From GCA-2748575 sp965222725 (lineage in GTDB: Bacteria > Pseudomonadota > Gammaproteobacteria > Pseudomonadales > Ketobacteraceae): DNA of 64,000 nt. Under the pieces are notes generated by a model. It ran no database searches, had not been told where the DNA came from, and saw nothing but the letters and a program-made list of their open reading frames with translations. Made by a program: the position numbers and the translations under genes. The first letter of the stretch is position 1; each line of letters begins with the position of its first letter. This document shows, one piece after another, positions 7,767 through 17,237 of the stretch. The stretch is taken from contig OZ244969.1 of the NCBI GenBank assembly GCA_965222725.1, positions 5,518,001-5,582,000 on the forward strand, read 5' to 3'.

Positions 7767-10270
7767 CGGATAACAGCGACACCCATAACAATCCGGTTCC
7801 GATATATCGTTTCTCAGTTAAAGAAGTGGCGGAGTTTTGCTGGCGCCGTGGGGATTACCGTTTTTCCGATCAGAACCTGAAACCTACTGCCCGCCAGGGT
7901 CAGGCAGTTCACCAGTTTCTGCAAAAGCGCCATGAGCAGCAGAGCAGCCGCTATCAGGCCGAAGTCTCCGTCAGTGGCGAATTTGTTCGCACCCATATCA
8001 ATACGCCTGTTAGCCCCCAAAAGGGTCAACGCTATCAATTGAGCATTCGCGGCCGTATCGATTCCCTCTGGCAAACCGACAACAGCTTTCGACTGGAAGA
8101 AATCAAAACCACCTTTTACCACCCGGATGATTTACCGGAAGATCAGTTTCAGGTACATCTGGCCCAGGCGCGGTTGTATGCCGCCCTGTTGCTGAACAGT
8201 CAGGATGATATTCATGCCATAGACCCGGCCCCCCCCATCGAACTGCAGGTCACTTACTGGCAGCTGGCGGATGAAACCAGTTACAGCAAAAGCCATCAGG
8301 AAAGCAAAGCTTCCCTACTGAAGTTTCTGCAGGCCACCGTTGATACCTTCGGTCGCTGGCTGGATGCCGTGGATTGCCATCGCCGCCAACGGCAAGAATT
8401 GCTGGCGGAACTGGCGTTTCCTTTCGGGGAATACCGCGCCGGCCAGAAAGCCCTGGCAGGTGCCTGTTATCATCAGGCCAAAAACCGCGACACCTTGCTG
8501 ATTCACGCCGCCACCGGCATCGGCAAATCCATCAGCACCCTGTTTGGCAGCCTGAAAGCCGTTGCCGAAAATCATGGTGACCAGATCTGGTATTTAACCG
8601 CCAAAACCTCTGGCCAGCAGGCCGCCTTGCAGGCAGTGGCCCGCATTCAGCAACAGGGATCGGCGCTAAAATGCCTGAAGCTTAGCAACCAGCAACGGGC
8701 CTGCTTTTGTGCCCCCACCGGCGCGGACGACGCAGCGGCTCCCGCCCCCTGTCAGTGGGAAACCGGTTTTTATGATCGCAAACCAGCGGCGCTGAAAGCG
8801 CTCTTTGCTGAAAACCTGATTGATCTGGATTGCCTGCAAACCATTGCCCGGGAACACCGGCTTTGTCCTTACCATCTGGCAGAAGAACTGTTGCCCTGGG
8901 TGGATGTGGTGATTGGTGATTTCAACTACGTGTTTGGTCTGACCGTACGCAACAGTGGCTACCTGGAACGCCATGGCCGGCGGATCAACCTGCTGGTGGA
9001 CGAAGCCCATAATCTGCCGGGCCGTTGCCGCGACAATTACAGCGCATCACTCAATAATGACATCCTGCGCTCGGTAAAATCCCGGCTGCCAACCACTGAC
9101 GCCAAAGGCAAACGCGCTCTGAACGCCCTGCTGAAAGCCATCAAACAAACCGGGCCGGATATCAGCGATTATCCCGAGCCCCTGTTTAACGCCATACAAC
9201 AACTCAAGGATCAACTGGAAACGCCTGATCTGTCCCAGGGCGAATTATTTTCCATGGATGACACCCTGATGCTGAAAGCCGAACTCAACCAGTGGCTGCG
9301 ACTGGGCCGCTACTGTGAACCCGGTCTGGGGGAGCATCAGGGGCAGCCGTTTTCCCTGAAAAAATCCAAAGACGGGCTGACTCTGGAATGCAATAACCCG
9401 GCAGTGGTGATCAGGGATCTCTGCCAGATCTTTCGCTCCCGGGTGTTTTTTTCCGGCAGCCTGTTGCCGGTAAGGCACTTTGCAGTGCAGCTATGTCCAC
9501 CGGAAACCGCTACCACCGGTGACACGGATAGCACCCCGGCAAAACACCTGATTCTGGAATCTCCTTTTCCCCGCAACCGGCTGCGTATTTTGCTGGGTAA
9601 CCTGGCCATGGGCTACCAGCACCGGGATGCCAGCCTTCCGGTGGCTCTGGATTACATTAAAGCGCTGTATCTGAAACACCCGGGCCTGTATCTGGTGTGC
9701 GCACCGTCCTACGACGTGCTGCAACGCTTGCAAGAACAGATCACAACAGGGCACTGGGACTTGCCCACACTGTTCCAATCTGCCGACAGGGAATCCGCAC
9801 CCACTGCGAACCAGTCTCCGGCGGCCATGGATAACGGCATGGCATTCGTGGTGCTGGGGGGCAGCTTTGCTGAAGGGGTTGAATGGCCACCGGGGGTATT
9901 GAAAGGCGTCATCATTCTGGGTAACGGCATGCCTGGCCCAACCACACAACAAAAACGCCTGCAGCGTTATTATGACAATGCCTTCAGCACCGGAAACACC
10001 AGCCCACAGTTGCCGGAACCAGAGACAACGCCCGGCCTCGGCAATACCGGTTTTGACCATGCCTTTCTGTTCCCGGGCCTGAACCGTGTGATTCAAACCG
10101 CCGGACGCATTCAACGTACCGAGCAGGATGCCGGCCTGGTGTTGCTGCTGGACCAGCGCTTCCGGCAACGGCACTATCAGCAGATGCTGCCATCACACTG
10201 GCAATACGAAGCCGTCAATTCCCTGGAGGATCTGATCAGCACCAGCGATTCCTTCTGGGATACGCTGTAG
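7751..10270 (+). CDS. XPD/DinG-type helicase with N-terminal PD-(D/E)xK nuclease
   Basis: 839 aa. Residues 1-200 form a Cas4/RecB-like nuclease domain: Asp104 in GRIDSLW, the Glu117-Ile-Lys119 pair, and a QARLYAALL motif. A superfamily 2 helicase follows, with Walker A at about 253-260 (HAATGIGKS), DEAH box at about 415 (LLVDEAHN) and motif VI (QTAGRIQRTEQ) near the end. Between Walker A and DEAH there are cysteines at about 307, 316, 318, 333, 360 and 371, as expected for an XPD-type 4Fe-4S domain. It overlaps the FAN1-like gene by 16 bases. A role in crosslink or flap repair with FAN1 is inferred from this coupling. Confidence 0.9.
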   Translation: MANTVTDNSDTHNNPVPIYRFSVKEVAEFCWRRGDYRFSDQNLKPTARQGQAVHQFLQKRHEQQSSRYQAEVSVSGEFVRTHINTPVSPQKGQRYQLSIRGRIDSLWQTDNSFRLEEIKTTFYHPDDLPEDQFQVHLAQARLYAALLLNSQDDIHAIDPAPPIELQVTYWQLADETSYSKSHQESKASLLKFLQATVDTFGRWLDAVDCHRRQRQELLAELAFPFGEYRAGQKALAGACYHQAKNRDTLLIHAATGIGKSISTLFGSLKAVAENHGDQIWYLTAKTSGQQAALQAVARIQQQGSALKCLKLSNQQRACFCAPTGADDAAAPAPCQWETGFYDRKPAALKALFAENLIDLDCLQTIAREHRLCPYHLAEELLPWVDVVIGDFNYVFGLTVRNSGYLERHGRRINLLVDEAHNLPGRCRDNYSASLNNDILRSVKSRLPTTDAKGKRALNALLKAIKQTGPDISDYPEPLFNAIQQLKDQLETPDLSQGELFSMDDTLMLKAELNQWLRLGRYCEPGLGEHQGQPFSLKKSKDGLTLECNNPAVVIRDLCQIFRSRVFFSGSLLPVRHFAVQLCPPETATTGDTDSTPAKHLILESPFPRNRLRILLGNLAMGYQHRDASLPVALDYIKALYLKHPGLYLVCAPSYDVLQRLQEQITTGHWDLPTLFQSADRESAPTANQSPAAMDNGMAFVVLGGSFAEGVEWPPGVLKGVIILGNGMPGPTTQQKRLQRYYDNAFSTGNTSPQLPEPETTPGLGNTGFDHAFLFPGLNRVIQTAGRIQRTEQDAGLVLLLDQRFRQRHYQQMLPSHWQYEAVNSLEDLISTSDSFWDTL

Positions 10271-10283
10271 TTTCACTATCCGC

Positions 10284-10289
10284 TATAAT
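10284..10289 (+). promoter_or_regulatory. consensus -10 box overlapping the murI start region
   Basis: TATAAT at 10284-10289 runs directly into the first possible ATG (10288). If it is used as a -10 element, transcription would begin near 10296, almost exactly at the second ATG (10297), giving a leaderless mRNA. The -35 region is poor (TACGCT at 10261-10266). Confidence 0.4.
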
Positions 10290-10296
10290 GCCCGCC

Positions 10297-11106
10297 ATGA
10301 CCAATGAGCACACCCACCGCATTCTGATTTTTGACTCCGGCATCGGCGGGCTTTCCATTAATGATGAAATCAAACACATGCTGCCACGGGTGGCGGTTAC
10401 CTATGTGGCGGATAATCGCATCTATCCCTATGGCACCCTGTCGGAACAGGCATTGATTGAGCGCATCGCCCAGCTTTTTCCCCGTTTGATTGCGCGATTT
10501 CATCCCGAAGCCATTGTGATTGCCTGTAACTCCGCCAGTACCCTGGTGCTGGATCATCTGCGTCAGCTCACTGCCATTCCCGTGATCGGTGTGGTACCGG
10601 CCATCAAACCCGCCGCCCAGCAAAGCCGTTCGGGTGTGATCGGATTACTGGCCACACCCGGTACCGTCCGCAGGGCCTATACCGATCGTTTAATCCAGGA
10701 ATTTGCCGGCCATTGCCGGGTTATCCGGGTGGGCAGCCATGAACTGGTGGACCAGGCGGAAAACAAGCTGCGGGGCAAACCGGTGGATACGGCAGCGGTG
10801 GCGGCAGTATTGGAACCTTTCACCCGTGAACCGGCGCTGGACAACCTGGTACTGGGTTGCACCCATTTTCCCTTCCTGAAGCCCGAAATCAGCCGGATTC
10901 TGGGGGATCAGGTGGCGCTTGTCGACAGCGGCCAGGCCATTGCCCGGCGTACCGAGTTTATTCTCAGATCCCTGCCGGCCAGTATGCAGGTGGAACACAG
11001 CCCCCGGGACTGCTTTATTTTCACCAAGGATCTGGACAGCGCACATTATCTGACTCCGCATCTGCAGGAGCGGGGCTTCGCCACTGTCGAGTTTATTGAC
11101 CATTAG
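10297..11106 (+). CDS. murI: glutamate racemase
   Basis: Interconverts L- and D-glutamate to supply D-Glu for peptidoglycan; cytoplasmic. Both catalytic cysteines are present in their family motifs: VIACNSAST (first Cys) and LVLGCTHFPFL (second Cys). The N-terminal FDSGIGGLS motif binds substrate. At 269 aa from ATG 10297 the length is typical. An alternative ATG at 10288 adds three residues but lies inside a TATAAT box, and neither start has a clear ribosome-binding site. It follows the helicase gene by 26 bases. Confidence 0.95.
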   Translation: MTNEHTHRILIFDSGIGGLSINDEIKHMLPRVAVTYVADNRIYPYGTLSEQALIERIAQLFPRLIARFHPEAIVIACNSASTLVLDHLRQLTAIPVIGVVPAIKPAAQQSRSGVIGLLATPGTVRRAYTDRLIQEFAGHCRVIRVGSHELVDQAENKLRGKPVDTAAVAAVLEPFTREPALDNLVLGCTHFPFLKPEISRILGDQVALVDSGQAIARRTEFILRSLPASMQVEHSPRDCFIFTKDLDSAHYLTPHLQERGFATVEFIDH

Positions 11107-11209
11107 ACTGAGCGTTTCATAAGTCCGGTGTGCCAGGGCCTGTTCACACTAATTGCGGACTGGTCCACAACTCTCAATAATTGCCCTGTTAACGGCAACT
11201 TACGGTCTT

Positions 11210-11218
11210 TGTTATACT
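11210..11218 (+). promoter_or_regulatory. extended -10 promoter candidate for the receiver gene
   Basis: TGTTATACT at 11210-11218 fits the extended -10 pattern (TG-n-TATAAT with one mismatch). It lies in the 227-base gap between murI and the receiver-domain gene at 11334. The -35 region is weak, as is common for extended -10 promoters. Confidence 0.4.
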
Positions 11219-11333
11219 GTCAGGCGAGACACAAAAACAGAACACAAAGATGTGGCATGAACTGCGTGCTTATGCCACCCTTAATTAAAAATCAAAAAAG
11301 ATGGCGCAAGCCTATAACACTGGAATGAATTAA

Positions 11334-12725
11334 ATGCTCGCTTTGGTGGTAGACGATTCCCGCATGGCCCGGTACGTGCTCAGCAAAATGCTGAAAGAAC
11401 AGGGTATTGATGTGGATGCGGTGGAATCCGGCGAAGAAGCTCTGGGTTATCTGTGTGGCAAGGCGCCGGACATGATCTTTATGGATCACACCATGCCGGG
11501 CATGGATGGTTTCCAGGCGTTACGCGCTATCAAAAACGACCCGCGCACCTCCCCTATTCCCATCATGATGTACACCTCCAAAGAAGGCGAGGTGTATATG
11601 AATCAGGCCCGTCAACTGGGCGCTGTGGATGTACTCCCCAAGCAACTCAAACCCGATCAGTTAAAAGCTGTTCTGGAAAGGCAAAAGCTGCTGCCCCATC
11701 TGGCCGATGCTCAGGAAGCCGCCAACGATGACAGCGGTGAAGCAGAACCATTATCCGCCAGGATCATTACCGCCAGCGATCTGGGTGAAGATATTCACCA
11801 GGTGGCCAAGGCGGCGGAAAAATCCATCGAGAACAAAAACTTTACCAATCAGTTCCGGCGCATGCTGGACGAGCATAAATCCGCCCTGGCTGAACAGGGG
11901 CAGGAACGGGTAGCCGGACTGGTACAGCAATTCGATGAACGCCTTACCACTGTGTCGGAACGGCTCGATCACCTGCTGAATATTGCCTCGCAGCCCCGCG
12001 GACCCTGGCAGCGTTTCAGTGGCGGCACCAAAGTTCTGATTATTTGCGTGGTGGCCCTGAGTTTTATCTGGATGATTACCAGCAACCTGCAAAAATCCCA
12101 GGAGCTGAACAGCCTCACCCGGGAAGTCACCCAGCTGAAAGAAGCCATTCAGACAGAAGATGCCAAAGCCGAAGTCACCAAGAGTGAACTTGAGCAGGAA
12201 ATGCAGGACATTATTTACGAACAGCAACTGCAGAACAACGAGTGGCTGGCAAACTTTGAATGGGCACTCAATCAGAACAACCGCTTTCGCTGGAATGAAA
12301 AGCCGTTTAATGATCAGCTGGCGGAACGCCTTGGTGTAATTGCCAACCGGTTACAGGCTGCCGGCTTTCAGGGCACGCTGGTGTTGACCAGTCACCTGGG
12401 GGATTTCTGTTTTACCAGCGACAGTGCCGGCGCACCGTTACTGCCCGAGCCCGATCAGCTGGTGGCAACCTGCTCCATTCGCAGCCTGCCGGAAGGCGAG
12501 GCAGAAACCCTGGGCATGGAACAAACCATGGCTTTCAATCATTTCCTGGCCGCTTTTGAACTGCAGTTCGGCGACAACATGCGGATTGAAATGAACACCC
12601 AGGGCAATTCCGAACCGGTGGTGGAATACCCGGAACAGGAATCCGATCTGCTGGCCTCTGAATGGAACCGGGCCGCTGCCGCCAACCAGCGGATTGCCAT
12701 TGAACTGAGACCGGCGCAGCCATAA
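11334..12725 (+). CDS. membrane-anchored receiver-domain protein with periplasmic domain
   Basis: 463 aa. Residues 1-122 are a complete CheY-like receiver, with phosphoacceptor Asp51 in FMDHTMPG, an acidic pair in VVDDSRMAR, a Thr in MMYTSK and Lys in LPKQ. A helical linker (about 145-220) leads to one membrane helix at about 234-252. A coiled coil follows (about 255-300), then a C-terminal domain of about 150 residues that should be periplasmic, with a striking TLVLTSHLGDFCF motif and two cysteines. There is no DNA-binding or enzymatic output domain. Receiver domains tethered this way are uncommon; signal direction (inside-out or outside-in) is unknown. Confidence 0.8.
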   Translation: MLALVVDDSRMARYVLSKMLKEQGIDVDAVESGEEALGYLCGKAPDMIFMDHTMPGMDGFQALRAIKNDPRTSPIPIMMYTSKEGEVYMNQARQLGAVDVLPKQLKPDQLKAVLERQKLLPHLADAQEAANDDSGEAEPLSARIITASDLGEDIHQVAKAAEKSIENKNFTNQFRRMLDEHKSALAEQGQERVAGLVQQFDERLTTVSERLDHLLNIASQPRGPWQRFSGGTKVLIICVVALSFIWMITSNLQKSQELNSLTREVTQLKEAIQTEDAKAEVTKSELEQEMQDIIYEQQLQNNEWLANFEWALNQNNRFRWNEKPFNDQLAERLGVIANRLQAAGFQGTLVLTSHLGDFCFTSDSAGAPLLPEPDQLVATCSIRSLPEGEAETLGMEQTMAFNHFLAAFELQFGDNMRIEMNTQGNSEPVVEYPEQESDLLASEWNRAAAANQRIAIELRPAQP

Positions 12726-12735
12726 CTCCCGCTGT

Positions 12736-13440
12736 ATGGAGTATTGCTCGCGCCGGGTATCCGGTCAGGTTGAATCAATTCACCCCTTGCTGACAGGCAC
12801 CGTGCGCAAGCACCTTCAGCACCCTTACCAACGCCCCGTCCAATCCTATAATCAGGCCGCCATGGATGATCTGGTGCAACACTGGGGCACCATGGGCAAA
12901 CCGGCTATGGTGCTGGATTCCGGTTGCGGTACCGGCGCCAGCACGCGCAATCTGAGCCGTTATTTTCCCGATCATCTGGTGATTGGCATAGATCAGTCCC
13001 GGCACCGGCTGGCCAGGAGCGGGGTCACCCATCAATTTTTCAAAGAAACTAACTACTGCCTGATACGGGCCGATCTGGTGGATTGCTGGCGCCTTCTACG
13101 ACAACTGCAGTTACCCGTCAGCCATCACTTTATTCTTTATCCGAATCCCTGGCCCAAGAAAAAGCACCTGCAACGCCGCTGGCATGGCCACCCGGTGTTT
13201 GCCGACCTGATCCGGCTCAGCCCCCGCCTGGAACTACGCAGTAACTGGAAAACCTATGTGGACGAGTTTGACCAGGCACTGGCGGTGGCCATGGATTTGG
13301 CTATAGATACGAGTGTGAGCAAACCGTTCAAATCAACGGGCACACAACCGTTGCAAACGAATCATGGGGATTTCCTCACTCCGTTTGAAAAAAAATATGC
13401 CCTCAGCGGCCAGACACTCTATCGACTGACCGTGGCCTGA
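12736..13440 (+). CDS. TrmB-like SAM-dependent (tRNA guanine-N7-type) methyltransferase
   Basis: 234 aa. A Rossmann methyltransferase with motif I (LDSGCGTGAST), an acidic residue ending strand 2 (VIGIDQS), and the TrmB-family signature YPNPWPKKKHLQRRW followed by HPVFADLI. TrmB makes 7-methylguanosine at tRNA position 46. The protein looks like one of the divergent TrmB paralogues of gammaproteobacteria, so exact tRNA specificity is not certain. It starts 10 bases after the receiver gene and is probably in the same transcript. Confidence 0.82.
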   Translation: MEYCSRRVSGQVESIHPLLTGTVRKHLQHPYQRPVQSYNQAAMDDLVQHWGTMGKPAMVLDSGCGTGASTRNLSRYFPDHLVIGIDQSRHRLARSGVTHQFFKETNYCLIRADLVDCWRLLRQLQLPVSHHFILYPNPWPKKKHLQRRWHGHPVFADLIRLSPRLELRSNWKTYVDEFDQALAVAMDLAIDTSVSKPFKSTGTQPLQTNHGDFLTPFEKKYALSGQTLYRLTVA

Positions 13441-13533
13441 AATGACCGAAAAATGACACTAACTCACCTACCGGAAACCGCTTCTGGCTTTCATAGTTAA
13501 GGTGTACCGAATCAAACAGGTAGGGAGCGAAGT

Positions 13534-14421
13534 ATGGGTAGTTATCAAGCTGGATTATCAGACGCAAAGGCAAACGCAAAAGCAACCAACAAAAAAAGCC
13601 CGGTGAAAGTCAGACCCCGGCATATGGATTTTGGCTTTCCAAAAAAAGTGCCCAAGTACTGGTACAACGATAATCCCTATCTTACCCATTTTATGAATGC
13701 ACTCTCGGCGGTGTTTCCCGAAGGCGAACGCTTTTTTATCGACAGCGTGCGCCATTATCAAAGCCATATAAAAGACCAAAGCCTGCTCAAGGATATTCGC
13801 GGTTTTATTGGCCAGGAAGCCCACCATAGCAAACATCACCAGCTCTTTAACGACCTGGTGGAAGCCAACGGCACCCCCATGTCCGCCGTGGACAAATTCG
13901 TGGGCCGTGGCCTGAGAGAAGCACGTAAAAACCTGCCGCCGGAAGCCCAGCTGGCCATTACCATTGCCCTGGAACACTTTACAGCCATCATGGCCCATCG
14001 GGCACTGGTGGATGACAGCCTCTACAGCGGCACCCTGCCGGAATTCGAAAACCTGATTCGCTGGCATGCCATTGAGGAAACAGAGCACAAAGCCGTGGCC
14101 TACGATGTGTATCAGGAAGTTTGCGGCGATGTAAAACTGCGCCGCCGGGTCATGCTGGAAACCAGCCTCACCTTTATTGGCCACCTGACCGCCTTTCAGA
14201 TTTATTTTCTGATCAAGGATGGTTTTCCGGTGCGGCCCATCAAGTTTTTGCAGTACCTGAATTTTCTGTTCGGCACCAAAGGCTTTTTCCGCAAGATCAT
14301 TCCCGATTACATTGATTTTTACAAAGCGGATTTTCACCCCTGGGATCACGATAATCAGGCGCTGGTAGAAAACTGGAAAACACGATACGCTGAGGTTTCT
14401 GCACACTTGATTGAAACCTGA
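13534..14421 (+). CDS. PF10118-type putative metal-dependent hydrolase
   Basis: 295 aa. It matches the helical 'predicted metal-dependent hydrolase' family (PF10118). The conserved His/Glu motifs expected to bind metal are visible: GQEAHHSKHHQLFN, ALEHFTAIMAH and WHAIEETEHKAVAYDVY, a ferritin-like diiron arrangement. An aromatic HMDFGFP/PKYWYNDNP stretch precedes them. No reaction has been established for the family to my knowledge. A GGGAG ribosome-binding site lies upstream. The gene overlaps or abuts the sirtuin gene, depending on the latter's start. Confidence 0.85.
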   Translation: MGSYQAGLSDAKANAKATNKKSPVKVRPRHMDFGFPKKVPKYWYNDNPYLTHFMNALSAVFPEGERFFIDSVRHYQSHIKDQSLLKDIRGFIGQEAHHSKHHQLFNDLVEANGTPMSAVDKFVGRGLREARKNLPPEAQLAITIALEHFTAIMAHRALVDDSLYSGTLPEFENLIRWHAIEETEHKAVAYDVYQEVCGDVKLRRRVMLETSLTFIGHLTAFQIYFLIKDGFPVRPIKFLQYLNFLFGTKGFFRKIIPDYIDFYKADFHPWDHDNQALVENWKTRYAEVSAHLIET

Positions 14422-14440
14422 CAGCCAGCTGCCGGACACC

Positions 14441-15241
14441 ATGCCTGATATAAGAACCAGCTCAACATCTACAACAAACTCTGCAATCACACGGCAATCA
14501 GAACAACTTCAACAAGCCAGGGAACGGCTTGCCAGCGCCGGCAAAGTGGCCTGCTTTTCCGGTGCAGGCCTGAGCGCAGAATCCGGCGTTGCCACCTTCA
14601 GGGATATTGAAACCCATGCCTTGTGGAAACAGGTTGATCCCATGGAAATGGCATCGCCGGAAGGCTTTGCCGCCAACCCGCAACGGGTGATTGACTGGTA
14701 TAACTGGCGCCGCCAGCAACTGGCCGACGTACAGCCCAATCCCGGCCATAAAGCCCTGGCACAACAATCCCGGCTGGTTCAGATTACCCAGAACGTAGAC
14801 GACCTGCTGGAACGGGCCGGCCTGCCTGAACAGAACGTGCATCATCTGCACGGCACCATTACCCGCGATCACTGCCAGCGCTGTTATCACAGCGAACCGG
14901 TGCCGCTCGCCTCGCCCCCGGCTTATCGACTCTGCCCCGCCTGCCAGATCGGTGAAATGCGGCCTTCGGTGGTGTGGTTTGGCGAGGCGTTACCGGATAA
15001 TGCCTGGCGCGCGTCAGAATCCCTGTGCCAGCAAATTGATACCTTGCTGGTGGTGGGCACCAGCGCCACCGTGTACCCCGCCGCAGGGCTGATACAGATC
15101 GCCAAACGGGCAGGAGCCGATATTATCGTGATCAACACCCATGCCAGCGATGCCAGCCACCTGGCGGACCTGGAGCTGACCGGCAAAAGTGGCGATATAC
15201 TGCCGGCCCTGCTGGACGGTATGACCCTTTCCAGCCATTAA
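14441..15241 (+). CDS. Sir2-family NAD-dependent protein deacylase
   Basis: 266 aa from ATG 14441; a TTG at 14411 would overlap the previous gene by 11 bases. The NAD-binding loop GAGLSAESGVATFRD, the QNVDDLLERAG motif, the catalytic His in VHHLHGTI and the four zinc-binding cysteines (HCQRC and LCPAC) are all present. The protein should remove acyl groups from lysine using NAD+. The usual class III Tyr/Arg pair (as in CobB) is not obvious, so the preferred acyl group is open. The 19-base spacing suggests co-expression with the PF10118 gene. Confidence 0.93.
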   Translation: MPDIRTSSTSTTNSAITRQSEQLQQARERLASAGKVACFSGAGLSAESGVATFRDIETHALWKQVDPMEMASPEGFAANPQRVIDWYNWRRQQLADVQPNPGHKALAQQSRLVQITQNVDDLLERAGLPEQNVHHLHGTITRDHCQRCYHSEPVPLASPPAYRLCPACQIGEMRPSVVWFGEALPDNAWRASESLCQQIDTLLVVGTSATVYPAAGLIQIAKRAGADIIVINTHASDASHLADLELTGKSGDILPALLDGMTLSSH

Positions 15242-15500
15242 AAAAAGCCCCCGGAATCGCGCCAACCAAAGCGGTTAAGGCACAATCTGTGACTGCAACT
15301 GCAATTTTTCCTTAACAGAAATTGGGTAGCGTTCATTAAGCCACTGAAACTGTGGCAATTTTTATCATTTTGGTACAAGCTTAAAGGTAACTGAAACAAG
15401 CGCCACAAGCGTTTGTGTAAGGCGGGCCAGAATCGCAGTTGGGTGACCCCCAGTATCCGGGCCCATTTGGCATCTTGGTTCAACATAAAGGGTATGAACG

Positions 15501-16064
15501 ATGGTAGCCCATTCGAGAATACTTCGGCTTAACAAAGCCGGCGTACCGCTCACCTGGTTAAGCCGGGAAGAAGCGGTAACCCTCATGGTGAAAGGTCAGG
15601 TTGTCTGGTCCATGGGGGAAAAAACCATTCCTATCCGGGGCGGTTTCGATGCCACCGGTTTGCAGACTGTTATTGATATTCCCACCATCATTGCCACCGA
15701 CGGCACGTCCTTCCACCAGTCCATTCAGCAGGTACCCACTGTCAGCAACCGTTTGCTGTTCCGGCGGGATCGCAATCTTTGCCTGTATTGCGGCGACACC
15801 TTTGCCAGCGAAGCACTGACCCGGGATCACGTGATTCCCCGTTCCCGCGATGGCAGTGAAAAATGGACCAATCTGGTCACCGCCTGCCGCCGCTGCAATC
15901 AGCGCAAAGGTAACCGTACGCCGGAAGAAGCCAACATGCCGTTACTGGCCGTGCCGTTCAAACCCAATAAAATGGAATACCTGGCACTGGCCAATCACAA
16001 CATTCTTGCCGATCAGATGGAGTTCCTGAAAGCCGGATTCTCAAAAAATATGCGCATACAATAA
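15501..16064 (+). CDS. HNH endonuclease family protein
   Basis: 187 aa. The HNH/zinc domain lies at about 88-140: CLYCGDTF gives the first Cys pair, RDHVIPRSRDG the His-His core, and NLVTACRRCNQRKGN the Asn and second Cys pair. The first 85 residues are a conserved N-terminal region (WLSREEAVTLMVKGQVVWS) seen in widespread bacterial HNH proteins of this size. AAAGGG upstream is the ribosome-binding site. Its natural target is unknown, and nothing nearby suggests restriction or phage. The 259 bases before it (15242-15500) hold no feature I can support. Confidence 0.88.
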   Translation: MVAHSRILRLNKAGVPLTWLSREEAVTLMVKGQVVWSMGEKTIPIRGGFDATGLQTVIDIPTIIATDGTSFHQSIQQVPTVSNRLLFRRDRNLCLYCGDTFASEALTRDHVIPRSRDGSEKWTNLVTACRRCNQRKGNRTPEEANMPLLAVPFKPNKMEYLALANHNILADQMEFLKAGFSKNMRIQ

Positions 16065-16163
16065 CAATTAACCGACACAGCGCCTGCTGCTGTCAGTTTC
16101 AGTCATTGCAATCATTGGTTGGATTTGAAATATTCCCTGAAAGCCTTCGTAAAGGGAATAATA

Positions 16164-17171
16164 ATGACAAACCAATACCGACTCTTCGGCTTCGAACTCT
16201 CCCCCTATTCCGTTAAAGTCCGATCTTACCTTCGCTACAAAAACATTCCCCATGAATGGATTGTGCGTGGCATGGCACAAATGCCGGAATTCCAGAAATA
16301 CGCCAAACTGCCGCTGGTGCCCATGGTGGTCACACCGGATGAATCCGTGATGCAGGATTCCACACCCATTATCGAAAACCTGGAACAACACTATCCGGAA
16401 AACCCCGTTATACCAGCGGATCCCACGCTGGCTTTTATCAGCTTTCTGCTGGAAGAATTTGCCGATGAATGGGGTAACAAGGCCATGTTTCATTATCGCT
16501 GGCGCCGGGACGTAGATCAGGAATCGGCAGCGGCACGACTGGCACGGGAACAACTGGGTGAACAGGCGGACGAAACCACTCTGGAAGGCGCCAGAAAAAT
16601 GATCCGCGATCGCATGGTTAGCCGGGTATGGTTTGTGGGTTCATCCGATGAAACGGCACCGCTGATCGAATCAGAATACAAGGAACTGCTGACATTACTG
16701 GAAGCCCACCTGACGGAACGCCCCTACCTGATGGGTGCGCAGCCGAGCTTCGCGGATTTTGGCCTGTTCGGGCAGCTGTATGAATGCTACAGCGATCCCA
16801 CCCCCGGCACCCTGATCAAAGAACAGTTCCCCTCAGTGACCGCGTGGATCGAACGCATGCAGGCCCCCAAAAGCCAAGGTGATTTCGAAAGCTGGACACA
16901 ACTGTCCGACACCCTGTTTCCGATACTGCGGGAACAGGTAGCCGCACTGTTTCTGCCCTGGTCCGATGCCAACGCCAGAGCGCTGGAAAACGGTGACGAA
17001 TCTTTTTCTGTATCGCTGAAAGGTAAACACTTTTCCCAACAGCCCCAGAAATATCACCGCAAGTCATTGCTGGCACTGCGGCAGCGGTATCAATCTGTAA
17101 AACAACATAACGAATTGAAACAGATTATGGAGGCTTCGGGCTGTTTGGCGTACCTGGACACCGTGCTATGA
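16164..17171 (+). CDS. glutathione S-transferase family protein
   Basis: 335 aa from ATG 16164, which has AAAGGGA at 16151-16157; the frame is open upstream to 16119 without such a site. The N-terminal thioredoxin-like domain (about 3-80) has SPYSVKV where GSTs carry the catalytic Ser/Cys region, and the cis-Pro motif VPMVV. The helical C-terminal domain (about 100-240) contains the FADFGLFGQL motif. A further 90-residue tail lies beyond the usual GST length. The substrate is not known. Confidence 0.85.
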   Translation: MTNQYRLFGFELSPYSVKVRSYLRYKNIPHEWIVRGMAQMPEFQKYAKLPLVPMVVTPDESVMQDSTPIIENLEQHYPENPVIPADPTLAFISFLLEEFADEWGNKAMFHYRWRRDVDQESAAARLAREQLGEQADETTLEGARKMIRDRMVSRVWFVGSSDETAPLIESEYKELLTLLEAHLTERPYLMGAQPSFADFGLFGQLYECYSDPTPGTLIKEQFPSVTAWIERMQAPKSQGDFESWTQLSDTLFPILREQVAALFLPWSDANARALENGDESFSVSLKGKHFSQQPQKYHRKSLLALRQRYQSVKQHNELKQIMEASGCLAYLDTVL

Positions 17172-17237
17172 TGGCTCTGCGCCTGCGCACCTGGAAATAA
17201 ACACAACGCAGGGATTAATATCCTGACAGGTTACGCC

